From assembly GCA_037074705.1 (NCBI GenBank), contig CM073590.1, forward strand, positions 242,413,601 through 242,477,600: a stretch of DNA of 64,000 bases, in the 5' to 3' direction. Within the stretch, counting starts at the first letter, position 1. Each line of letters opens with the position of its first letter. Shown here in pieces: positions 50,491-60,774 of the stretch. Below the pieces are notes generated by a model. That model saw only the letters and a list, made by a program, of their open reading frames with translations, had not been told where the DNA came from and searched no databases. Source of the DNA: Zhengitettix transpicula. Its lineage: Eukaryota > Arthropoda > Insecta > Orthoptera > Tetrigidae. Made by a program: the position numbers and the translations under genes.

Positions 50491-53400
50491 GTAAGTCCAC
50501 GAGGCCATCGCGTTCCTCAAGTAACAATTGCGGTTGTCTCCATTTGCGGTCATTCTTTAGCCTGTGGATTTCTATCAAATATCCATTCATTTTATTTTAA
50601 AACATTTAGTATACGCAGCATTACAAGACAAATGGTGCTAAATAATCTACAATTTAGTGACCGTAGGGTCTGAAGTGATCAGTAGAACGCCCCTGCATAA
50701 ATACAAAGCTCATGGGTCGCAGAGACAAACCAATCCGACGATGTGGCTCTCTGTTAGGATTTAATGAAAATATCCTGAACGTAGAAGTTTATTCTCGTTA
50801 ACGATGGCGACACAGATGTAATATTAATTGTCGCTCGTGTCAAAAGGAAAGGGAATACAAATCAAAAATGTCTTCTGATGTTTGTAGGACAGAACTTTTC
50901 AAAGCTGCAGCAAGAAAATATATACTACACATGTTGATTCATTATTATTGAGAGTATTCGGGTACTACATAGTGTGGGAGTAGTAAGGTGAACAAGGAGA
51001 AGACTGAAAAAAGGCAAAGGAAGAAAAAAGAAAGGAAAGAAAGAGGCTGGTTAAAGGGATGACCTGGAATATCGTCTATAAGATCAGAAAAAAAGGTGTA
51101 GAGATTTACTCCAATGATTGAAAGAGCTCGGAAAACCTTGCTCGTCGCCTAGAAGAAATCAGCTGCGTCACATGAGAGTCCGTACACTCATTAGGTTTTT
51201 TTTTACTTTGCTCGCTCTTTCTTTCTCACCTTTCTACTCCCAGACAATGGAATACACCAATGATGTAAACAATAATATTCACTCACCATTGGCAAATAAA
51301 ATACAGTTTGATACAAGTCCACTAAGGCGTGAGTTCGGCCTTTCCTAATCCTCTGCTCCAGGAGTACATTGTACCTGGATGGACCGCAAGCTGAACGCCT
51401 CGCATGTAGACCTGCCCGCAAAACGGACACACCAAGCAATTCCTTCCCAGTCGCAGTCAGCACACAGCCACAATTTAGCCTTCATTCAACGTATGTGATA
51501 AACCAGTCGCCCAATGTCTTCATCCTTTCCTGAAATTGTCTTGTTAAGAGTTGATGGCCTCGTCCTTGGTTTAACCTACAGCTTCGCTCCATCGCTGGGT
51601 TGAAGTGACAAGGATTCCAGGAGGCTTCCTCTTTAAAAATAATTGAGAGGTTCAGAGCCACAATTTTCTTATGTATCTATTTATTTAACAGTTATTAAGG
51701 CATTGAAGTCTAATAATCTGGAAAATAGTGTAATTTTTTTATATTTTAAAAAATAAATGTTTTACTTAAACTTCAATTTTCCCCATTTCAGAGCCCTGTA
51801 GTGTTGGTTCCTTCAATTCTACCGTTTCTTTCACCTTCAAAAGCTGACCTAGTTGATCAAGTCACAGTTTTCATACTTAAGCCCAAATATCAACTTAATT
51901 ATATCGCCCTTATATACTTTCTAAGTCATTTCTTTTTTACGTTGCAGTTGGGTGAACTTGTTATTGACATCTACGGGCGAGACATTAGCGACATGAAACG
52001 AGATGACGATCATATTTTTAAATTTTTGTATCGTTTAGAAAAGGCGAGGCGTGAATTCCCTTTCGAATGGAGGAAGTATTACAAGAATAAAAATTCATCT
52101 CGGATTTTTATACCCTTGGCTAAGGAGGTGAGTCAATTATTTGGTTGTTAGACCTTTAAAAACACAAAATACAGAAAAAATGCTGATGAAAGACACGGAA
52201 TACAGACAAGGCGGGGTGAATTAATTACATATATTTAGGATTGTACCTCAACAAAAGTCTTGGGTGAGAGGCACAGGTGAATTATTTTTGCCATTTTTTT
52301 TATCCCGCGTGACGTAATCGTATGACGTCATCCTCCCTGTGCCACGGGTTTATCCAGAGACTGTCGGTGACAGCGAGGAAGAAAAAAAAGTTATCAACAT
52401 TTGTAAACCCACGTGAAACCCTGGGACGAGTTGGTGTATTGTAACAACTATATATTGCATTAGAAATCAGGTCAGGGCAAGTTAAAGAACCATTGTGAAC
52501 GCACATGAACCCTCAGTTAGTCGCGCCCTCTGAAGTAAGTCGGTTAGTCCTGCCAGGTCCATGGTACTTAAAGTATAACTGTTCCGTTGCTGATCACTTT
52601 TCTGAATCAATTATTATTACAGACATTTCACATACGGATTTTAAACACACACACACACATATATATATATTTACAGTCTGGTTTACCATTGTATTTAAAA
52701 TATTTGTTAAAGAAAATCTACTATAAAAATGAATCTAATTTTCTATTACCACAATATCCTTTAAAATTATAATCATAAAGTATTGAGACTCACAAGCACC
52801 AAAATGGAAAGTTGTAATAAAAAGTCACATATATAAATCCACTTTTGACACTAAAAAATTAAGTATCGAAAGGTAAATATGTATTAATAACACTGAATAT
52901 TAATAGTAATAATAAATTTTACGAAAAGGATACACGAACTCTTGTGGCAAAGACGAGAAAGATACTGACGGGAGTGGTCGCAGTCGGTCACCTTGTCCGC
53001 AGATACGTGACTTCGTTAGTCAAACGTTATTTTCCGAGAAACTATCTTTTCTTTTGTGGTGTGGCCTTGGCAGAACATTTTATAAACACATTCACTCAGA
53101 GATGTCATAAATCCCTTCATCTGACCTGGCTCCGGATATAGACAATAAATTAAATATACGTATTTACTCGTATATTTCAAAACAAATGAAGTTACCGTCG
53201 CACAACTAAATAATTAAAATAATAACCCAATTTAAATGTGAATTGACGTGTTGAACCATGATTATTCCAGGCAGTTTTTCTTTTTTTTTTTTTTCGTTTC
53301 AGGCTACAACCATTCAAAGTTATTGTTATGTAGATAATAAGTAATGTTATCATGTATCTGCTCCCGGGCTATTTGCCCCAATTGTAGATTATTAAATATA

Positions 53401-56400
53401 TACTAACATTCCAATTTTACTATTCTTTTCTTTTTCCAGATTGTTAAATACTTAAAAAATTTGAAATACAAAATAATGTCAGAAATTGCTAACGATTTTA
53501 GGAATGTCACCCTCGAATCAATTTACGACGATATAAATGAGCATTGCTTGCAATATTTGGAGACGCCGATGGTGGACCTCACAGTGGAATCCAGGGTGAG
53601 TACGCAAGAGTACAGATCCAGTATATATAATTGTTATTTGTATCTTTTTCATACTTTCAAATACGCAATCTAAACATAGGGATACGGGAGATCTGTTTGA
53701 CATTTCACATGCAGCGACTGTCAAAGGTCATCGTTCACCAGGTAAGGTTGTGAGCAGCCCTTCAGTGAAAATTATCCGACGTGGCGACGCCAACTCTCAA
53801 TTTTAGATACGTCAGCCGCTCTGTATCTCATTAATTTGAAAATCTCATCCATCCCTGCTGCTGCGAGTGGTAGACGTGTCTTACTGCCGCACAGTGTTTA
53901 TTTACGGTTCGAATGGATCAAATGTACAAAATTTTGTCACATATGATCCAAGTATGTCGCGCTGTATGCGGAACATACAAACAGTCTGTTTAATATAATG
54001 CACTAGCTGGGTGCCCGGTGTTGCCTGGTTTCTCATAATTGAAGTCACCGACCTCCATAACCATGGATTTGACTCCAATTGCGTTATTTTTATGTAAGCT
54101 CCCTAACCACTTCGCCATGCAGTAAGGGGTTGAAATTCCACACAGATAACATTGGTAGAAACACTATCAATCTCTTTGACTCCGAAAAATATTTATCAGA
54201 CGAAACTGTAGTAATACATATCATCAACTATTTGATGATCTTCTACTCAATCTTTCACGTCATCTCCTTATTTTGTCTTTTTGTTTTGTTTTTCTTGTTT
54301 TCTTCGCTTTTCCCTTTTTACTATAGTTATATTTTTTCTTTTTTTATTGGTAACCTATCTACTCCACGATAATGGAATATCCAAATAATCTAAGTAACAA
54401 TGTCTTTAACATGAGCCATGCATCTGCAAGAAAAATGTAGCACTCCTCTGTCCCTGGGTCTTTTCACGTGCGTGTGCTACGCTAAAGAGTAAAATGAAAT
54501 ATGCTTTAGATTAATTTTAAAATAAAAATGGAGATTCACGCTATAAGAATAATTACAATTATATAATCCATATTCTTAGTTGGCTTTATGATGGTTGTTT
54601 CAGAGTATGACGTGTGTGATTATTCGGTTGCGGAAAACATTGACATTAAAGTTGAAACTGGGCATCGAGAAGGGCCTGGAGAAGGTGTCCCGTGAGTGCA
54701 TCCAACAGCTGCTGCCTCTCTGCTCGCAGGTGCATGCCAACTGCACCCTGGCCTTTCAAGAGCTGATAGGTAAAGTGCTGGGCAGCTACATTGAAGACGC
54801 AAACGAAGTAGAATGGACATTTGGTTCAAGGCCTATAGGAATTAAAACAATTATAGTACCGTTCGTGGATTGGACCGTGGATATGATGACGAAACCGTAC
54901 AGCAATGCAGTTTATTTCATAAGTACAATGGCGCATTACGTTTCTTCCGTATCGTCCATCGAGCCCTTTACTATTCATAACCTAATACTTACTAGGAGTA
55001 AAGAGAACGTCCAAAGACAATTCTTCAAGGAAGCGAGCAGCATCCAAACACAAAAAGAGTTGACTTGGGGGATTGTAAGGTCCAACGCGGGTAGCGTGGA
55101 TAATCGTTGTTTCAACTACAAAGACATGTACTCGCCGGGCTCACTAAATTATTCAAGGCTCCTCTACATCTGCTACAATGAGAATGTGTATGCAGCAAAT
55201 TTAGGTCTTATTCGTTGTGCTTACAAGAATCTAACTTCGACACCGTTGACTTGGTCCATGGCTTCATCTGTCTACTTCAATTCTCAGTGTCTTTGTCTCG
55301 CATTCAACGGCAGCCACTGCGGGGTTAAAGAACCCCATAGTGTCGGTCAACGGCTGTATTGTCTATCCGTCCTACTCAGAGACTTCCAGCGGCAAATAAC
55401 ATACAGACCAGCCGTCACTTATCTAGACTACGCTTTTAAAACTCGTGTTCCTGTCTGCCAGTTCATCAATGTTCTCCAAGTAGGTTTCAGAAGTGAATGC
55501 ACCGACACTAATTACTTCAAAAACTTTCATTTGATTCTATCGACGAAGTGTTATTTCAAGGACATTGTGAACAAACAACTCAACTGTTCGCAAACTCCTC
55601 TAATAAACATATTCAACCCCACTGAACTCTGCGCCCTGAAGTACTTCATGGAATTTGTTGTCTGTGACCAAGACGCCGACACCGACGCCCGTGTGTCTTA
55701 CCACAGCGCCGGAAATTCAGCGCCGGTCTTGGCTCTCACGTACGTGGATGTTGCGGTGCGTGTCCTCACTCTGGTCACGTACCTGGCCTGTCCGCAACTC
55801 CGCAACGTTCCAGGGAAGCTGCTGATAGGCTACCAGGTGACGGCGCTGCTGAGACTCCTCGTGGTGCGGGCGAGTCTCGCGGACATGGCGCTGGCGGTGC
55901 GCCTCGACGTCGCCATGGACCTGGCCTCCACGTTGTGGCTTACCTCCTACTTGCACTTTCTCACGACGTCCCTTGACGATTTGCGTCTTCCTGAATCTCT
56001 GAGCCGTGCTGAAGCCCGTAGGGTGCTTCTTCTGTACGCGCTGTTAGGATGGGCCTTGCCGGCGTCGTTGTCCTCGGCTTTTTTCTGGATGGACGAGGCC
56101 CTAGACAGTCGCGTGCAGCTCGGCCAACTATCCTTTGTTTTGTGCAACTACGTTGCACTCTTGAGTAATCTCTACATGTTCTTCAAAGTCTGTCACTTCT
56201 ACTACGACGTCAAGAGCAACGCCTTTCGCCTTCACTTAGGCGTCACGGCGCGCAGCGTCTTCATTGGCCTCTTGAACTTCGCGTTGAAGACGTCGTTGCT
56301 TTCAGGGGCGGGGATTATCTTCCGGCTCATCTTCACGCAGATCCAAGGCCTGGAGCACCTGCTGGGCTACTACCACGCCCTGGGCACGCTCCAGGGCCTG

Positions 56401-56508
56401 CTGCTCTTCGTTCTGTTTGGTTGCAATAAAGAAGCTCGCGTCTTTTGGCAGCACGTCGTCACCTCAACACTCCATCGGTTAGGTCGTCGTCAAAATAATT
56501 CTGCTTAG
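50416..56508 (+). CDS. Unit F: complete Methuselah-like GPCR gene
   Basis: Gene span. Coding exons are 50416-50490, 51948-52127, 53440-53595 and 54604-56508, phase 0 throughout, 771 residues, the longest in the array. Exon 3 is 60 codons. Exon 2 (51244-51328) is intact with acceptor and donor, but its 85 bases would shift the frame into a stop at exon 3, so the receptor form must skip it. Ectodomain of exon 5 has a three-residue insertion near residue 83 and the most substitutions among units. Seven-span region nearly identical to the others. No lesion seen. Confidence 0.75.
51244..51328 (+). other. Unit F exon 2, candidate cassette exon
   Basis: 85 bases with acceptor TTTCTACTCCCAG and donor GTGAGT, frame open (TMEYTNDVNNNIHSPLAN). 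Not a multiple of three. Homologous to the intact copy in unit D. Confidence 0.4.
51948..52127 (+). CDS. Unit F exon 3: variable ectodomain segment
   Basis: 60 codons, phase 0, acceptor CGTTGCAG, donor GAG/GTGAGT. Begins LGELVIDIYGRD; the middle is strongly basic and aromatic (KARREFPFEWRKYYKNK) and unlike any other unit. Confidence 0.72.
53440..53595 (+). CDS. Unit F exon 4: conserved ectodomain segment
   Basis: 52 codons, phase 0, acceptor TTTTTCCAG, donor AGG/GTGAGT. NVT, SIYDDINEHC, VDLTVESR. First ten residues are the most diverged of all units. Confidence 0.8.
53690..54220 (-). mobile_element. Helitron-related pair in intron 4 of unit F
   Basis: Best preserved intronic pair. The join at about 54004 reads CACTAGCTGGGTGCCCGGTG, a near-perfect reverse complement of the 3' end of the Helitron at 59168. 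Left of it lies the reversed 5' part of one copy, right of it the reversed 3' part of another, i.e. two copies head to tail. Confidence 0.6.
54604..56508 (+). CDS. Unit F exon 5: ectodomain plus 7TM domain
   Basis: 634 codons plus TAG after TTGTTTCAG. Same cysteine-rich plan, with CSQTP and FNPTE variants near the end of the ectodomain and a DQDADTDA acidic run. Spans and motifs as in unit B (LRNVPGKLL in loop 1, GWALP in span 4, LQGLLLFVLFG in span 7). Tail ends QNNSA. Confidence 0.86.
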   Translation, partial: SMTCVIIRLRKTLTLKLKLGIEKGLEKVSRECIQQLLPLCSQVHANCTLAFQELIGKVLGSYIEDANEVEWTFGSRPIGIKTIIVPFVDWTVDMMTKPYSNAVYFISTMAHYVSSVSSIEPFTIHNLILTRSKENVQRQFFKEASSIQTQKELTWGIVRSNAGSVDNRCFNYKDMYSPGSLNYSRLLYICYNENVYAANLGLIRCAYKNLTSTPLTWSMASSVYFNSQCLCLAFNGSHCGVKEPHSVGQRLYCLSVLLRDFQRQITYRPAVTYLDYAFKTRVPVCQFINVLQVGFRSECTDTNYFKNFHLILSTKCYFKDIVNKQLNCSQTPLINIFNPTELCALKYFMEFVVCDQDADTDARVSYHSAGNSAPVLALTYVDVAVRVLTLVTYLACPQLRNVPGKLLIGYQVTALLRLLVVRASLADMALAVRLDVAMDLASTLWLTSYLHFLTTSLDDLRLPESLSRAEARRVLLLYALLGWALPASLSSAFFWMDEALDSRVQLGQLSFVLCNYVALLSNLYMFFKVCHFYYDVKSNAFRLHLGVTARSVFIGLLNFALKTSLLSGAGIIFRLIFTQIQGLEHLLGYYHALGTLQGLLLFVLFGCNKEARVFWQHVVTSTLHRLGRRQNNSA

Positions 56509-56623
56509 GTCTACAGCGGTTGATAATGTTACTGCTCATTGCAATTATGATTTATATATATTAATTTATCAATTTTTTATAGTTGGACAATTTAGCGTAA
56601 ATAATAATTTTTTCCAAGATTAC

Positions 56624-56629
56624 AATAAA
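56624..56629 (+). terminator. Poly(A) signal of unit F
   Basis: AATAAA 116 bases after the stop. Confidence 0.45.
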
Positions 56630-57338
56630 ATATTTATTAAAATTTATATTTACTTTAATTTTTGTACATCTTTAGTTTTTTAAAAAATTTCCACTATTTT
56701 AAGTATCATCTTTCTCTCAGAGATGCTTACAGGCAATATAATAATAATAATGTTTTGGAATTTGCAAAAAAAAAGTGTTGCATCGAAAATACAAATTAAA
56801 ATTTACAATAACAAATTGTTTAAAAAATCTAAAGAAAACTAGAGAAATCTTACGGTAACTAATGTTTACATAAAAGCTTCCAAAACAGCATTTCTACATA
56901 TCAAATTATTTAAGCGCTCGTCTGACACCGTTTCCAGTTATTTAATTTTAATGATAATCTTTAATTATTGGCCATAACATTGATTACTATGTCGTTTCAC
57001 CACAAATTTCCGGCGCCTGATCCTAAAACTGTTCACAAACTTTACGTCGCCCCATTATTTTTACATTGTTTAAAGTCCCCAAGACCAGCTACTCAAATGA
57101 TTTTCCTTTGCACTCTAAATTAGACTCGTACACCATGACCAACACTCGTCAGGCTCCCACAGCGCACTGAATGTTTCCGTCAAAGTTCTCTGCGTATTAC
57201 ATTCCGACAATAATCGCGTATAAACATTTTCGGTTTCTGAATTCTTGCTCCAAACAATGCTCTGGGCTGAATAATTACGCCAACAATATAATTACACGAA
57301 AATTTAATTAAAACTTACATTATAAAATGTTAATCTCT

Positions 57339-57385
<47 letters not shown>

Positions 57386-58079
57386 TATATTTAATAAGAA
57401 TAGAATTTCTCTATTGGAAGATTTGGATAATAAAATATCTATTAAACTGTTAAATTTAAATTTTATTACTATTAATATTTAATTCTATTTTTACACAAAC
57501 ATTTTACACGGATGCGGCGGCTCTTTAAAAATCTAGAGACTTTCAGGTTCACCTACCAGGACTTTAACAGTAATGAAATCACTGTATTAGGAAAAGAAAC
57601 ATTTCAAAGTATTGAATGGAATTTAGTTGAATATTATTAACTTAAAAAATCTGGAGAAATCTGACGGTACGGAATATTTTAATTAATTTTTTTAAAAAAA
57701 ATTGTTACATACCGGACATTGGGGCAGCTCTCCCTGTCACACACTTCACCGATTATTCCATTTTTTCACAAATTATTTATAGGACATTAATTAAACAGGC
57801 CTGGTATCACACTTTTCACACATCCTTAGTCAGGTTATGTGACTGAATGCTTAACACTCCACAGATAAATCTCTGTTCGTCTACATTATTTCAGAAAACA
57901 AGAATAATTTCCGTTAACAGTTCGATTGAACTCATTATGAAGGCTGCAAATGTTATCGGTTAAACTTTACTTACAATTTACACTTTTCTCTTTTAATTTC
58001 TAATGCCAATAATCTTAATAACTGGCTTTTTATTCGTCGACTTGCATACTCATTATCTTGTTTTTATTTTAGCAATTAT
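56630..58079. other. Spacer F-G, proximal part
   Basis: Ancestral spacer with a TA microsatellite at 57343-57382. No gene seen. Confidence 0.6.
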
Positions 58080-58345
58080 AACAAACAGTCCTCACGGTCT
58101 GACTGCCACATACAGTAACTTTTTCTCCTGATTCACGTGTATCAGACACTCAGACCGACCTTCACTGTCGCCGTCCGTATCGCAGACTGGCTGTGCTTCC
58201 CTTCACCACTTTACAACATTACACATTGTCGACAACAGTCCCGTCTGGAACCTCTACATTGTTACACAACACCGACTGTTGCCTACAATACAATGACAGT
58301 ACAAATATTAAATAATTGATAAGATCCTTTTATTACATATTTTAG
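58080..58345. other. Conserved spacer block, copy 4 of 4
   Basis: From AACAAACAGTCCTCACGG to TTGATAAGATCC, nearly the same as copy 1. Confidence 0.5.
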
Positions 58346-58412
58346 TGATCACTATAAGGTAATTTAAACCCACTTTTCGTAAAATAACCAATAAATCAGT
58401 CTAAAACATTTA

Positions 58413-59168
58413 TCTATCTATATAATAAAAAAGGGAGTATATTTGTATGTATGTATGTTTGTATTTACGTTGTTCTTTATACAAATTTTATCGCGTGGAC
58501 AGAATGCAACAAAAATTGGTATACGTATTCTGCCAAAATCTAGAACCGGTACTGTGGGGGTGAGAAACCCCTAGAATAAACGTGGAAATAATTATCATTG
58601 AAATAAGTTACGAATTAGTGTTAAATTACTGCGCGAGACGATGACGTCATAAGTTTTCAAGACATTGACGCATCCTAAATATAGTTCTGTATTTCGTAAT
58701 GAAATAAAGCAGAAATATTTTTATTTAATATAAAGTATACATGTGGAAAGAATTATAATTAAAAACCGTGATCATTAAATATTTACTTACTGCGCGCCAA
58801 GAGACAATGACGTCACGCGAGAGAGAGACGTTACTACGCAACGAACAAAGGAGATTATTAGGAATTAAATAAAGCAGAAATATGTTCTTTAAATAAAAAG
58901 TATAATTTTAAACAGAAATACTCCATCGAATGATAATAAAGAAGAATACGAATTACTTTACCATCCTTGGGGAAAATGTAAGTTAATTTTCGCGCTGTAT
59001 TAGTTGTGAGTCTAGCTAACAATTACATCAATGTAATATTTCGTAATGTATGAAGACTGAGTGACGATTATATCCTGAAATACTCAAGGAATATATTTAA
59101 GTATTCAATTAAATACTTTTTAGACTTTATATAAATAAGTACACGAGCAACGCCGGGCACCCAGCTAG
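58413..59168 (+). mobile_element. Non-autonomous Helitron
   Basis: 756 bases beginning TCTATCTATATAATAAA and ending GCCGGGCACCCAGCTAG. Left flank ATTTA and right flank TTAATAAAT together recreate the uninterrupted ATTTATTAATAAAT of spacer D-E near 35266. Insertion is exactly between A and T, without target duplication, with 5' TC and 3' CTAG and a GC-rich palindrome near the 3' end: the defining Helitron features. No Rep/helicase frame, so non-autonomous. Confidence 0.9.
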
Positions 59169-60774
59169 TTAATAAATAATATTACACTCTGATTGGTCTG
59201 AGTCATCTGTTTAAAACATACGTGGAAGTGGAAATTAACCAAAAATGTCAGAAGAACGTTTCTTCACACACACACACACACAATAATAAAAATGCAGAAA
59301 AAATATTATTTACCCTGAATGCTAGTTAAAAACATTTGTCCATCAGGATTCGTCAATTTAAATGAATCCTTCCATCAAACGATTAATTCTTACTATTATT
59401 TACAACGTGCATTACAGAGGCCTCAGCCGAAGACAATGATTCAATGGATCTTAATTTTGTTTTCTCTCCGCCTACGTATTTTATAAGGTAAGGAACTTAT
59501 AAAGTTTATAATTACACAACATGGTTAAATCCGAAACCTTCTTCAAGTATCAAAATTGGAATTATTTGTTGCGGAAGGGAGAAAATGTACAGATGTTTTA
59601 ATTGGTAAAATAAAAGAGGGTGTAAAATTTAAATTACTAGGGACCAAATATATTAACAAATGTTGTAGGGGGTAATTTTATGAAACGTGATGACTTTAAA
59701 TTTAACTATACTAATTCAAAATATAATACGTGAAAAAATGGAGTAGACTCAACTAAGAAAAATATAATAGCAGAAAAAGATTGACGACACCGATACACAA
59801 ATAATTAAAGTGTAGAAGATGACATAATTAAATGAAAGATGTTAAATAAAGAAGTAGAATTCTTTCCTCGTTTATAATTGATCACCTTTCTTCTGTGTAA
59901 AGCAGAATTGAAACAAACCATTAATACTTGCCCCGACGTTGCATGACGTCACCTCTGACGTGACTCCAGTCACGGTAATAATAATTCAATAATCTCTTTG
60001 GTTTCAACCGAAGGGTGTAGTTATTAGGCCTAGACACAAGTTTAACACATGTATACACATACTTAGGAACTACAAGATGGACGATAGTTTACAATCAAGT
60101 ACTCACAATAAATAAATATATCGTTTAAACACTTGTCACCGAGTCCTCTGAAGATCTACGCCATTAAAGAAATTAATGGGGATAAAATGTCTCCGATGTT
60201 GAAAAATAGATTCGCCATGTGAGGCAACAACGGCACTGGTTTGATGGGATTCTCAATCTTATAAATAAAATTTTAATTACAAGGCGAAAAATAGGCGCTA
60301 CGACTAAAACTTGTCCAGGACAACATATTTGAGTGAAATAGCATCATTGTCATATAAATGTTATTTATGTAGAACATAATTGTACTATGAATGTTCAATC
60401 TAAAATTGTATGTGACAAAATGATTTTTTTATAATGTCTTAAATTGTTCTTAAAAACATCTGACTAATTGGCTGACAGTTTTTTAATGAATTAAATAAGT
60501 CAAATAAGTATTATTATTACTATTATATTAAATGTTTATTTTCCAGAGATCCTCCTACTGCCAATAAAAAACTTTTATGCCCTGACCGCAAAATAAGTAA
60601 ATGCTTTACTTCCAGAATGAATTTTCCAGTAATTTTCTCTGGCCTGATTCGTGGCATAAATTAAGTTACATATATTTTATTACAGTAACAAGATGGAGAT
60701 TGAGGCGTCTGTCTTTCTCAGAGTAAACTGGGACGTGAACAGATCTTCTTCACAACATGTCAGCGGAATTTTTG
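59169..60774. other. Spacer F-G, middle part
   Basis: Ancestral spacer; includes the empty LTR target near 59648 (CCAAATATATTAACAAATG), a TGACGTCA site at 59944-59951 and the block shared with D-E (59880-60310). No gene is supported. Confidence 0.55.

Noticed and set aside
58413..59168. Reading the Helitron as an RTE-related SINE
   Set aside because: It lacks target duplication and a 3' simple-repeat tail, and has TC...CTAG ends with insertion exactly between A and T.
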